Positions 53,403-61,904 of a stretch of 64,000 bases of DNA are shown here, in pieces; positions within the stretch are counted from its first letter, which is position 1; each line of letters begins with the position of its first letter. A model generated the notes under the pieces. That model did not search any database. It saw nothing but the letters and a program-made list of their open reading frames with translations, and had not been told where the DNA came from. Made by a program: the position numbers and the translations under genes. Source of the DNA: M55B165 sp964423265 (GTDB lineage Bacteria; Actinomycetota; Humimicrobiia; Humimicrobiales; Humimicrobiaceae); contig CAYREF010000003.1 of the NCBI GenBank assembly GCA_964423265.1, positions 3,353-67,352 of the forward strand, given 5' to 3'.

Positions 53403-54505
53403 AGAAAATCAGAACAAAACTTAGCAATAGGACTTATGGAATTTATGTAAGGAAAGACATAGATAAAATCTTTAAAAAACTTATTCAGAAGCATTTTTCT
53501 GATGCAGAGAAATTAGTGCTGGTTACTAACAATACCATCTACTCCCTGTATGGAGAAAAGATAAGGGGATTACTAAAAGATAGTGGGTTAGATACCCTTC
53601 TTATAACCATCGAAGATGGTGAAAAATATAAAACTCTTGACACTGTTAAATATTTCTATAAAAAATTTAAGGAGTTTAATATACACAGGAATGACCTAAT
53701 AGTTCCGTTTAGTGGTGGGGTTATTGGAGATACTGCCGGTTTTGCTGCAGCCACATTCCATAGGGGAGTAAGGCTTATACAGTATCCAACAACTATAATT
53801 GGCCAAATTGATAGCAGCATTGGAGGAAAAGTAGGTATAAACTATGATAAGCTGAAAAATTTCATCGGAAGCTTTTACCAACCATTCATGACTTTGGTAG
53901 ATACAAACCTACTTTCTACTTTAAAGGAGATAGAGATTATAAATGGTTTTGGGGAAATTATCAAAAATGGAATAGTTTTTGATAAAAAAATACTAGATTT
54001 GATTGATAAGAGGGTACCTAGTGAAGGTGAAAATAGATTATTTGATTTTATAAAAACCAAGACTTTTGAAGATATAATTTTTATGTCCTGCAATATTAAA
54101 GCTAAGGTTGTGGAAAAGGATGAATTTGACCAATATTACAGGCATCTTGAGAATTTTGGCCATACAGTTGGCCATGCCATAGAAAGAGCTTCAAATCTTA
54201 CTAAAATTAACCACGGGCAGGGGGTTAGTCTGGGGATGCTGGTAGCATTGGATATTTCCCGCGAATTGGGCCTAATAGAGAAAGATCTTAAAGATTATAT
54301 ATTAAAGTTCTACAAGAAGCTGAAACTTCCTTGTAAAATAAAAGGCCTTGAGCCTGAAGAAATAATGAAATCGCTAATGTATGATAAGAAATTCACTGCA
54401 TCTAAAAATAAGTTTGTATTATTGAAAGGAATAAATAAACCAACTTTTTATTTTAATGTAAAAAAAGGTATAATAGAAAAGTGTATAATTAATAATATGG
54501 AATAA
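53399..54505 (+). CDS. aroB: 3-dehydroquinate synthase AroB
   Basis: A 368-residue NAD- and metal-dependent enzyme forming 3-dehydroquinate from DAHP. Visible motifs: EDGEKYKTLDTV, GGVIGDTAGFAAATFHRGV, PTTIIGQIDSSIGGKVGIN, and the metal ligand region FGHTVGHAIE. Full length. DAHP synthase and EPSP synthase are not in this window. Confidence 0.96.
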   Translation: MKKIRTKLSNRTYGIYVRKDIDKIFKKLIQKHFSDAEKLVLVTNNTIYSLYGEKIRGLLKDSGLDTLLITIEDGEKYKTLDTVKYFYKKFKEFNIHRNDLIVPFSGGVIGDTAGFAAATFHRGVRLIQYPTTIIGQIDSSIGGKVGINYDKLKNFIGSFYQPFMTLVDTNLLSTLKEIEIINGFGEIIKNGIVFDKKILDLIDKRVPSEGENRLFDFIKTKTFEDIIFMSCNIKAKVVEKDEFDQYYRHLENFGHTVGHAIERASNLTKINHGQGVSLGMLVALDISRELGLIEKDLKDYILKFYKKLKLPCKIKGLEPEEIMKSLMYDKKFTASKNKFVLLKGINKPTFYFNVKKGIIEKCIINNME

Positions 54506-54507
54506 AT

Positions 54508-54942
54508 ATGAAAAATATAATAATAATTAACGGGCCAAACCTGAATTTACTTGGAAAGAGGGAGGAAAAAATATATGGCAACAGAAGTTTTGATTCAATT
54601 TTAAAAGAATTGAAATCTTATAGCCGGGACAATAATATTAATTTAGAATATTTCCAGTCTAACTCAGAAGGAATAATTATTGATAAAATACATGAGTCAA
54701 TTGGAAAAAAAGATGCAATAATTATAAATCCTGGTGCGCTTACCCATTACAGCTATAGCTTACATGATGCTATCATTGCCTCTAAAATTCCGGCAATTGA
54801 GGTACACATATCAAATATATATAATAGAGAAGAATGGAGAAAAAAATCTGTAATTTCTCCTGCAGCTAAAGGGATAATTTGTGGATTTGGCCTAGATGTA
54901 TATAAATTAGCACTAAATGCGGCTAATAATTTAATAGGCTAA
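54508..54942 (+). CDS. aroQ: Type II 3-dehydroquinate dehydratase AroQ
   Basis: A 144-residue dodecameric dehydratase. The active-site loop is NGPNLNLLGKREEKIYG (Asn, Arg and Tyr), with NPGALTHYSYSL and EVHISNIYNREEWR. Type II enzymes are usual in Actinomycetota and many Bacillota. Confidence 0.96.
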   Translation: MKNIIIINGPNLNLLGKREEKIYGNRSFDSILKELKSYSRDNNINLEYFQSNSEGIIIDKIHESIGKKDAIIINPGALTHYSYSLHDAIIASKIPAIEVHISNIYNREEWRKKSVISPAAKGIICGFGLDVYKLALNAANNLIG

Positions 54943-54951
54943 TATAAAAAG

Positions 54952-55950
54952 ATGCTTAAATTTAATCAATTCTTATGGGTAAAATTACATAATGTAAAAA
55001 AAAGGGTAAAGGATGGGGAAAAAGGACTTACTCTAGTAGAAGTAGTAATCGCCTTACTTATTATCTCCATAATAACTGCTATTGTAATCCATAGCAGCAT
55101 TATGGCCATAGATACCTCAGAATATAATAAAACCAAGACCATCGCAATCTCCATTGCCAATGAAGAGATGGAGAAAATAAGGGCTATGGATTATGGGGAT
55201 ATAGGCATAGCTGGAGGGGACCCTGAGGGAACCTTGGAAAGCGAAGCTGTCAATCCTGAAGGCTACACTATAAATTATGATGTAAGCTGGGTAGAGGGGG
55301 AAGATAGCTACAAGCAGGTAGCTGTAAGTGTTTTTAAGCAGCCAATGAAAGTTGATGTAGAAGTTATTACCCAGATTTACCCATCGGATTCCAGCGGTGC
55401 AGGCGGGGAAGAAGGACATCCTGCTCCCACTAACTTAATAATTACTTCAGACACTGGTGAGGGCGATAGTAGGGCCATAGTTCTGGAGTGGAGTGCCCCT
55501 GTTACTGACCTTAATATTGTAGAGTATAAAATATATAGGGATGGAAGTTATATTGGCAGTGATGATGATACCAGCTATATTGATAATCCAGGGGGAGATG
55601 GCCCCTACACTTATTATGTAACTGCCTTATATGAAGATGGAGAAGAAAGCGGTCCAAGCAATGAAGTAGTAGCTGATGAATTAGCGGTGCACCCGCCCCC
55701 ACAAAACCTAGAGGTTTTATCGGATGAAGGAAATGGTAAATGGAGGGAAGTTGAATTATCCTGGGACGCACCTGATACCGGACTTAATGTTTCTGAGTAT
55801 AGAATATACAGAAATGGATCTTTTATTGATAGTACCGCATCCTTAGCTTATACTGATATGCCAGGAAACAATAGCACTTACACTTATTATGTAACTGCCT
55901 TATATGAAGATGGAGAAGAAAGCGGGTCCAGCAATGAAGTTTCTAGTTAA
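54952..55950 (+). CDS. Minor pilin-like protein with two fibronectin-III-like domains (PilV-like)
   Basis: A 332-residue prepilin-type protein. The cleavage and methylation motif is GEKGLTLVEVVIALLIIS, with Glu at mature position 5. A small pseudopilin head (IANEEMEKIRAMDYGDI, a typical minor-pilin segment) is followed by two ~91-residue FN3-like repeats, each ending YYVTALYEDGEESG. FN3 domains on a minor pilin would be displayed at the tip or surface and suggest adhesion (inference). Its 3' end overlaps the next pilin by 17 bases. Confidence 0.8.
   Translation: MLKFNQFLWVKLHNVKKRVKDGEKGLTLVEVVIALLIISIITAIVIHSSIMAIDTSEYNKTKTIAISIANEEMEKIRAMDYGDIGIAGGDPEGTLESEAVNPEGYTINYDVSWVEGEDSYKQVAVSVFKQPMKVDVEVITQIYPSDSSGAGGEEGHPAPTNLIITSDTGEGDSRAIVLEWSAPVTDLNIVEYKIYRDGSYIGSDDDTSYIDNPGGDGPYTYYVTALYEDGEESGPSNEVVADELAVHPPPQNLEVLSDEGNGKWREVELSWDAPDTGLNVSEYRIYRNGSFIDSTASLAYTDMPGNNSTYTYYVTALYEDGEESGSSNEVSS
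55606..55652 (+). repeat. 47-bp direct repeat, first FN3-like domain
   Basis: Identical to 55879-55925; the 273-base period equals 91 codons, in frame. Codes for TYYVTALYEDGEES. Confidence 0.85.
55879..55925 (+). repeat. 47-bp direct repeat, second FN3-like domain
   Basis: Partner of 55606-55652. Exact identity at silent sites in otherwise diverged domains points to homogenisation or recent duplication. Confidence 0.85.
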
Positions 55951-56497
55951 AAGAAAAGATAGCGGAGAGCAAGGTTATAGCCTGGTAGAGCTGCTGTTAG
56001 TTTTGGTGCTGATGTTTCTGGTGGTGGCAGCAATCACTCTAACCTACTTTACTTCTGCCAATGCCAATAATGCTGTTATAAGTACAGCCACTTCTGAAAT
56101 TGATGCCAGGACTGCATTGTATTTAATGAAACGGGAGTTAAGGGAAGCAGCCGCTATAAGTCATGCGGGACAGGATAGGGTTACTTTTACAAGCGATATA
56201 AACAGTGATGATACTTATGAAGAAGTAAGCTACTATCTTTCAACCCAGAATAGTTATTATGATTTAATAAAGACAGTTGATGGTGGAGAGGGCAGAGTAA
56301 TTTTATCCAAAATTGTAAATTCTAATTTTTTTGTCTATTATTCTCAACTGGATCAGGAGCTGGGGTTGCCAATATCCGGGGAGCAGCTGGGCAATATTAA
56401 AATAATTGAGATAAATATTTCTGTAGACCAGAGCGGCGCGCAGAGCAGCAGGACTATGGATTTAAATACAAAACTAACATTAAGGAATAATATTTAA
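55934..56497 (+). CDS. Minor pilin-like protein (PilW-like)
   Basis: A 187-residue prepilin-type protein with the signature GEQGYSLVELLLVLVLMFLV, Glu at mature position 5. The head includes DARTALYLMKRELREA, common in PilW/GspJ-like minor pilins. The ATG chosen lies inside the end of the preceding gene; in-frame starts further upstream lack a leader role. Confidence 0.8.
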   Translation: MKFLVKRKDSGEQGYSLVELLLVLVLMFLVVAAITLTYFTSANANNAVISTATSEIDARTALYLMKRELREAAAISHAGQDRVTFTSDINSDDTYEEVSYYLSTQNSYYDLIKTVDGGEGRVILSKIVNSNFFVYYSQLDQELGLPISGEQLGNIKIIEINISVDQSGAQSSRTMDLNTKLTLRNNI

Positions 56498-56498
56498 A

Positions 56499-58049
56499 AT
56501 GAAGTTAAATAAAACAGAAAACAAGGGCAATATAACTATACTGGTTTTAGTCATAGCAGTGGTAGTTATATTAGGGACAGCATCAATGCTTGGCTATGTA
56601 TTTAGGGATATACAGTTTACTGAGGTAGATGAGGGAAAACTCAGGGCTTTTAATTTTGCTGAGGCAGGTATTGCTGATTTCCAATATAATTTAGCCCAAT
56701 ATTTAAATGGTAAAATAGAAGAGTTACCCGAAAGCGGTTATTCAAACCAAATCACTAGTGATGAAAGAGTGGAAGGTAGTTATACTGTAACTTATGAAGA
56801 AATAACTGATGAAGATAGCCTAAATGGGTATGATGTTACTTCAATAGGGACTGATAGCAATGATAACCAAAGAAAAATAAAGGTAACTTTTAATATAAAC
56901 CTGAGCAGCAGTTCTAGCTTTGATATTTATGATTATATTTATTGTAACAATTCTATTACCTTTAGTGGTGATGGAAAGCCAATAGAAGGCCCTTTTTATA
57001 CAGAGGGTGATATGGCTTTCCAGGGTAGCTCAGGCATGCTTCAGCAATATAGCACTGGACCTGTGGTAGTTGAGGGAAACCTTAGCTTAACCGGTAATAC
57101 AACAAGTATTTCATCTGATACATTGGAAGTAGGCGGAAATGTAGTAGTAGCTAATAGTTCAAGGATTAAAAAAGCTTTATTAAGCATAGGAGGTAATCTA
57201 AGCGTTACTGGGGATGCAGAGGTTGATTATGAGCTCCAAAGCCCCATGATTGTTATGGGCGATGTTTATATAGATGGCAGTTCTCGTATTGGAGAATCGG
57301 GCAGGGATCTTGTTTTGTCAATTCAGGGTGACTTAACAGAAAGCGGCGCGCCACGTATATATGCAGATAGAAATGATAGCCTTACTTATTATTTTTCTGA
57401 TCCAGGTTATAATGTAAATGATTTGATAAACCAGTTTGAATCAAATATAAATGGTACTGCCTTGCATATAGATGAAGATGTTTTACTTGAAGAAGATGTC
57501 CCTTTTAGCAGAACATCCGGTGGAAATATTTTAAATTTCTATAAAGACGACGGTAAATCTATAATAGAAATTAGTGGCAATGTTTTTATAAATGGAGATT
57601 TAACATTAGGGGTAGAAAGATGGTGGCCTAAACATACTGATATTTATTACTATACTGGTGAAGGAACAATATATACAACAGGCTCTATAGTTTCACATAC
57701 AAAAATTGTTCCATTAAATGAAAGTGAATTTCCTGAAGATAGCTTATTATGTTTGGTTTCTAATACAAACATAAACTTAGATATTTGGAGGGATTACTGG
57801 GAAACACCTACTTGCGACCAGCCTAATATGTTTATGGTAGCAATTGCAAAAAATGATATAGTAGTGCAAAAAGGTTCGTTAAAAGGCACAGCTATATCAG
57901 GAGGTTTATTGGATGTAGATAAAGATTTTGGAAAAATTTGTTATTTGCAGGACTTAAAAGATCATCTGCCTGTGGACTTGCCGACTGCTAGTGGGCAAAC
58001 AGAGGGAGCAGCAAGTTTTGTTATTGAAAAATGGCAGGAAATAAATTAG
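56499..58049 (+). CDS. Large PilX-like protein with beta-solenoid/bactofilin-like repeats
   Basis: A 516-residue protein. The N-terminal helix (GNITILVLVIAVVVILGTAS, then FNFAEAGIADFQYNLA) matches PilX-type minor pilin ends, which often lack the GF(S/T)LxE motif. From about residue 150 to 300 it has repeated short strands (VVVEGNLSLTGN, LEVGGNVVVANSS, LSIGGNLSVTGD, VMGDVYIDGSS) that should stack as a beta-solenoid. Much larger than normal PilX. Its role in pilus priming is inferred from position after the other minor pilins. Confidence 0.72.
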   Translation: MKLNKTENKGNITILVLVIAVVVILGTASMLGYVFRDIQFTEVDEGKLRAFNFAEAGIADFQYNLAQYLNGKIEELPESGYSNQITSDERVEGSYTVTYEEITDEDSLNGYDVTSIGTDSNDNQRKIKVTFNINLSSSSSFDIYDYIYCNNSITFSGDGKPIEGPFYTEGDMAFQGSSGMLQQYSTGPVVVEGNLSLTGNTTSISSDTLEVGGNVVVANSSRIKKALLSIGGNLSVTGDAEVDYELQSPMIVMGDVYIDGSSRIGESGRDLVLSIQGDLTESGAPRIYADRNDSLTYYFSDPGYNVNDLINQFESNINGTALHIDEDVLLEEDVPFSRTSGGNILNFYKDDGKSIIEISGNVFINGDLTLGVERWWPKHTDIYYYTGEGTIYTTGSIVSHTKIVPLNESEFPEDSLLCLVSNTNINLDIWRDYWETPTCDQPNMFMVAIAKNDIVVQKGSLKGTAISGGLLDVDKDFGKICYLQDLKDHLPVDLPTASGQTEGAASFVIEKWQEIN

Positions 58050-58092
58050 ACAAATAAATGCCATTTCTAAATTATAATAGTAAAGGTTTACT

Positions 58093-59202
58093 ATGAAAGA
58101 TTTTTTTTATTCAAAATTTTTAGAATTAAAAAAAATATTAAAAATAAAAGATATTGAGTGCTTTTTAGTATTAAAAGCAGAAAATATCTTATATCTAACA
58201 GGGTTTTATGGCCCGGGGTCTGGTAGCATACTGATCGTGACTCATGATAAATGTTACTTTTTAGTTAGCTCAATTTATCATCTTGAGGCAAAAGATAAGA
58301 TAAATAATAAGAAAATAGAAATAATTAAATTCCAATATAATAAATATTCGCAATTATTAAGCATAATAAAAAAAATTAAGGAAAAGAAATTTACTATAGA
58401 AGATAGTAACCTTTCTTATAAAGCATATACAAAAATTAAAGAAAACATTATAAAAGAAAAAAAGGTATTAAAAACCTCTAAAGGTATTATAGAAAAATTA
58501 AGAATCATAAAGAATAAAGAAGAGCTAGAAAATATAAAAAAAGCATGCAATATATCTGATCAAGCAATACAGGGCATATTTAAATATAAAGAAAAGCTAT
58601 ATGATTATTCCGAAGCAGAAGTTGCTTTGGAGCTTGAAAAGATTATGGTAGAAAATGGTGCATCAGGCAGGTCTTTTGACATAATAGTAGCAAATAATGA
58701 TAAAGCGTCATTGCCGCATCATATATCAGGCGGTGAGAGGATTAAATCTGGATTAATTTTAATAGACTTTGGATGCAAGTATAATAATTACTGTTCGGAT
58801 ATTACCAGGACTTTTTTTATAAATAACAAAAAGCACCACAAAATTAGGGAGATTTATGATATAGTTTTACAGGCCCAGCAGCTGGCAATTGAGAATTGCA
58901 GGGAAGGTATTACCTGCAGGGAACTGGATAGGATTGCCAGGGAGTATATTGAAAAAAAAGGTTATGGAGAAAATTTTGGGCATGGATTAGGCCATGGGGT
59001 GGGCCTTGAAGTACATGAAGGCCCTATCCTTAATAGTAAGTCGGAGCTGGAACTGAAAGAAAATATGGTAGTAACCATAGAGCCGGGAATATACATTGAG
59101 GGAATAGGGGGCGTAAGGATTGAGGATATGGCAGTGGTTAAAAAAGGAGGATGCGAGATTTTGTATACAGCTGATAAATCTTATATAGACATAACTGAAT
59201 AG
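58093..59202 (+). CDS. pepQ: M24 metallopeptidase, Xaa-Pro dipeptidase/aminopeptidase (PepQ/PepP-like)
   Basis: A 369-residue creatinase-N/M24 protein. An N-terminal creatinase-like domain (FLVLKAENILYLTGF) is followed by the pita-bread domain with metal ligands in LIDFGCKYNNYCSDITRTF, GHGLGHGVGLEVHEGP, TIEPGIYIEG and GVRIEDM. It cleaves peptides next to proline. Gene order aroQ-pepQ-efp-nusB is a conserved string. Confidence 0.92.
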   Translation: MKDFFYSKFLELKKILKIKDIECFLVLKAENILYLTGFYGPGSGSILIVTHDKCYFLVSSIYHLEAKDKINNKKIEIIKFQYNKYSQLLSIIKKIKEKKFTIEDSNLSYKAYTKIKENIIKEKKVLKTSKGIIEKLRIIKNKEELENIKKACNISDQAIQGIFKYKEKLYDYSEAEVALELEKIMVENGASGRSFDIIVANNDKASLPHHISGGERIKSGLILIDFGCKYNNYCSDITRTFFINNKKHHKIREIYDIVLQAQQLAIENCREGITCRELDRIAREYIEKKGYGENFGHGLGHGVGLEVHEGPILNSKSELELKENMVVTIEPGIYIEGIGGVRIEDMAVVKKGGCEILYTADKSYIDITE

Positions 59203-59212
59203 GAAGGAAGAA

Positions 59213-59773
59213 ATGATAACCACCAATGATTTAAAAAACGGCATGACTATAGAATATGAAGGCGAATTATATAAAATATTGTTTTTCCAGCATGTGAAAC
59301 CTGGAAAAGGTAAGGCCTTCGTTAAAACTAAATTGAAAAATTTAGACACAGGTTCTACAATTGAAAAGACTTTCAGGGCTGGGGAAAAGGTAAAACAGGC
59401 AATACTGGATTTTAAAAATATGCAATTTCTATATAAAGATGTGCACTATATATTCATGGATACAAATACTTATGAACAGATACCAATAAGTGAAAATAAT
59501 ATCGGAGACAAGAAAGATTTTTTAAAAGAAAATATGGAAGTAAATGTTGCTTTTTATGAAGGCAGGCCGGTATCAATAGATCTGCCTATATTTATAGAAG
59601 CAGAAATTGTAAAAACCCAGCCTGGCGTTAAAGGGGATACAGTAGGTTCTTCCTATAAGCCGGCTAAAATAGAGACTGGAGCAAACATACAAGTACCATT
59701 ATTTATAAATGAAAACGATATAATCAAAGTGGATACAAGATCTGGTGAATATATTACCAGGGTTAGCAAGTAA
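59213..59773 (+). CDS. efp: Translation elongation factor P
   Basis: A 186-residue EF-P that relieves ribosome stalling at polyproline. Three beta-barrel domains are intact; the tip loop is HVKPGKGKAF, with Lys32 as the expected functional residue. The type of Lys modification cannot be told. GGAAGGAAG precedes the ATG. Confidence 0.97.
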   Translation: MITTNDLKNGMTIEYEGELYKILFFQHVKPGKGKAFVKTKLKNLDTGSTIEKTFRAGEKVKQAILDFKNMQFLYKDVHYIFMDTNTYEQIPISENNIGDKKDFLKENMEVNVAFYEGRPVSIDLPIFIEAEIVKTQPGVKGDTVGSSYKPAKIETGANIQVPLFINENDIIKVDTRSGEYITRVSK

Positions 59774-59775
59774 TT

Positions 59776-60183
59776 ATGAAAAAGGTATCTAGAAGAGAAA
59801 GCAGGGAAAAAGCAATAATTATATTATACCAAAGTGATTTAATGGGGAAAAATGCAACTGATATAGTAAGAAATGAATTACTTTTGGGAAATGAAATTGG
59901 TGAATTTTCCATAAAGTTGATAAAAGGTGTGCATGGAAAAAAGAAGGAAATTGATAATATAATAGGAAAGGTTGTAAAAAACTGGTCTTTAGACCGGATA
60001 GCTATAATTGACAGAAATATATTAAGGGTAGCCATTTATGAGATGTATTATATGGATGACATACCGTTAAAGGTGTCTGTAGACGAGGCTATTGAGATTG
60101 CAAAAGTTCTCGGCCAGAAGGATGATACCCCTAAATTTGTAAATGGCATATTAGGAAAGATATTGGAAGATTTAAATTCCTGA
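59776..60183 (+). CDS. nusB: Transcription antitermination factor NusB
   Basis: A 135-residue all-helical RNA-binding protein that with NusE recognises boxA in rRNA operons. Features: SRRESREKAIIILYQSD at the start, SLDRIAIIDRNILRVAIYEM and DEAIEIAKVLG, then FVNGILGKI. It begins three bases after efp. Confidence 0.95.
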   Translation: MKKVSRRESREKAIIILYQSDLMGKNATDIVRNELLLGNEIGEFSIKLIKGVHGKKKEIDNIIGKVVKNWSLDRIAIIDRNILRVAIYEMYYMDDIPLKVSVDEAIEIAKVLGQKDDTPKFVNGILGKILEDLNS

Positions 60184-60207
60184 AAGTAATTTGCCCGCCA
60201 ATAAATT

Positions 60208-61077
60208 ATGTATCCAAATTATTTAGTTGAAAAATTTAATTCATATTTATATACAACACTTAAAGACTATAAAAATGCGCCCAAAGTTTTAAGAGATGCT
60301 ATTTACTATTGTATAAAAAGTGGGGGTAAAAGGTTTAGGCCTGTATTATGCATGCTAACGGCCATTACCATGAATAAAAATTTTAGGGAAGTATTTCCAA
60401 CAGCATGTGCTATTGAATTTATCCATTCTTATTCACTAATACACGATGATCTTCCTTCTATAGACAATGATGATCTCAGGAGGGGTAAGCCCACGTGCCA
60501 TAAGGTATTCGGCGAAGATATTGCCATATTAACAGGAGACGCCCTATTTGCTGAAGCTTTTAATATTATAATTAAATATCAGGATATAGATCCTGATATT
60601 AAAATGGAAATTATCAGTGAAATAGGAGAAGCTTCAGGGGCTAAGGGTATGGTGGCAGGGCAGGTAATAGACGTTTTTTATACAGGAAAAAAACTTTCAA
60701 AAAAACAGCTGGAAATTATGCATAACAATAAAACAGGAAAATTGATATCAGCTTCTATAAAGTGTGCTGCCCTTATATGTAGGGCTAACCCAAAAACCAT
60801 TAGCAAATTGGTAAGTTTCTCTAAAAATATTGGACTGGTTTTCCAGATTACTGATGATATTCTAGATATAACTTCTGACGAGAAAATACTGGGAAAGGCA
60901 GTGGGAAAGGATAAGATATTAAATAAAAATACTTTTCCCAAGATATGGGGGCTGGAAAAATCAAAAAAAATAGCCCGTAAAAAAGTCGAGGAAGCTATCG
61001 GGATGGTAGAGGAAATGGATATAAATGTTAAGCCTTTGGTAGACATTGCTAAGTTTTTGATAGAAAGGAAGGCGTAG
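60208..61077 (+). CDS. ispA: Polyprenyl diphosphate synthase, farnesyl-diphosphate-synthase type
   Basis: A 289-residue isoprenoid synthase. The first Asp-rich motif is DDLPSIDNDDLRRGKP with the extended spacing of bacterial FPP/GGPP synthases; the second is TDDILDITSD. GGKRFRPVL and the KTGKLISASIKCAA helix are typical. Product length (C15 or C20) is uncertain. nusB-ispA-tlyA-nadK-recN matches the Bacillota/Actinomycetota order, with dxs missing. Confidence 0.92.
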   Translation: MYPNYLVEKFNSYLYTTLKDYKNAPKVLRDAIYYCIKSGGKRFRPVLCMLTAITMNKNFREVFPTACAIEFIHSYSLIHDDLPSIDNDDLRRGKPTCHKVFGEDIAILTGDALFAEAFNIIIKYQDIDPDIKMEIISEIGEASGAKGMVAGQVIDVFYTGKKLSKKQLEIMHNNKTGKLISASIKCAALICRANPKTISKLVSFSKNIGLVFQITDDILDITSDEKILGKAVGKDKILNKNTFPKIWGLEKSKKIARKKVEEAIGMVEEMDINVKPLVDIAKFLIERKA

Positions 61078-61079
61078 AC

Positions 61080-61904
61080 ATAAAAAAAGAGAAACTTATC
61101 GATTTAATATTAGAAAAAAAAATTGTGAATAACAGAAAACTTGCAAAAGCCCTTATAATTGAAGGGAAAGTAAGGGTGGAAAACAAAGCGGTGGACAAAC
61201 CCGGAGCCTTGATTTCTGCTGGAGCAGACATTGATGTAAACTTGGACAATTCTTATGTATCCAGGGGAGGCACAAAGCTGGAAGGCTGCTTTAAAGATTT
61301 CAATTTATCTGCAGAAGATGTAGATGCGGCAGATGTGGGCTCTTCTACAGGAGGATTTACAGATTTTCTCCTTAGGAAAGGAGCAAAAAAGGTAATAGCT
61401 ATTGATGTAGGGTATGGGCAGCTTTCCTGGAAGCTCAGGCAATCACCTCAGGTGTTCGTGTTTGAAAGAACAAATATCAGATACCTGGATATAGAGAAAT
61501 TGCCTTTTTATTCTGATCTTACAGTAGTAGATGTGTCTTTTATATCTATTAAAAAAATATTTCAAAAAATACTTGACATTACCAAGCAGGGTAAAAAAAT
61601 ATTATTATTAGTAAAACCACAATTTGAATTAAAAAAAGAAGAAGTACAGGAGAAAGGCATTATAACGGACAGTGGCCTCCATGGCCGGGTTTTAAAAAGG
61701 ATGACCATATTTTTTAACCGTTTTCCTGTTACGGTAGAGGGCATTACTTTTTCAAAAATAAAGGGAACAAAGGGTAATATAGAATATTGGATTTATTTAA
61801 CAAAATCAGTAAAAGGAAAAGAAAATATCAAATATTATGATAAAATGATTAATGATGTAGTGGAGAAATCACATTGTTTTTTCAATAAAAGGGAAAGAGG
61901 ATAA
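61080..61904 (+). CDS. tlyA: TlyA family rRNA 2'-O-methyltransferase, probable ATA start
   Basis: A 274-residue protein: N-terminal S4 RNA-binding domain (NNRKLAKALIIEGKVRVENK, KPGALIS) and an FtsJ-like methyltransferase domain (ADVGSSTGGFTDFLL, VVDVSFISIKKI, LVKPQFE). TlyA methylates 16S/23S rRNA riboses in actinobacteria. The first canonical in-frame start is a GTG at 61125, which would delete the start of the S4 fold (KKEKLIDLILEKKIV). ATA at 61080, seven bases after AGGAAGG (61066-61072), is the best start; the frame is closed by a stop at 61050. Identity is firm; the start is inferred. Confidence 0.9.
   Translation: MKKEKLIDLILEKKIVNNRKLAKALIIEGKVRVENKAVDKPGALISAGADIDVNLDNSYVSRGGTKLEGCFKDFNLSAEDVDAADVGSSTGGFTDFLLRKGAKKVIAIDVGYGQLSWKLRQSPQVFVFERTNIRYLDIEKLPFYSDLTVVDVSFISIKKIFQKILDITKQGKKILLLVKPQFELKKEEVQEKGIITDSGLHGRVLKRMTIFFNRFPVTVEGITFSKIKGTKGNIEYWIYLTKSVKGKENIKYYDKMINDVVEKSHCFFNKRERG

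Noticed and set aside
55606..55925. CRISPR or intergenic repeat in the pilin gene
   Set aside because: Two in-frame copies within FN3-like coding units.
61125..61127. GTG at 61125 as the tlyA start
   Set aside because: It would delete the first half of the S4 RNA-binding motif and lacks a ribosome-binding site.
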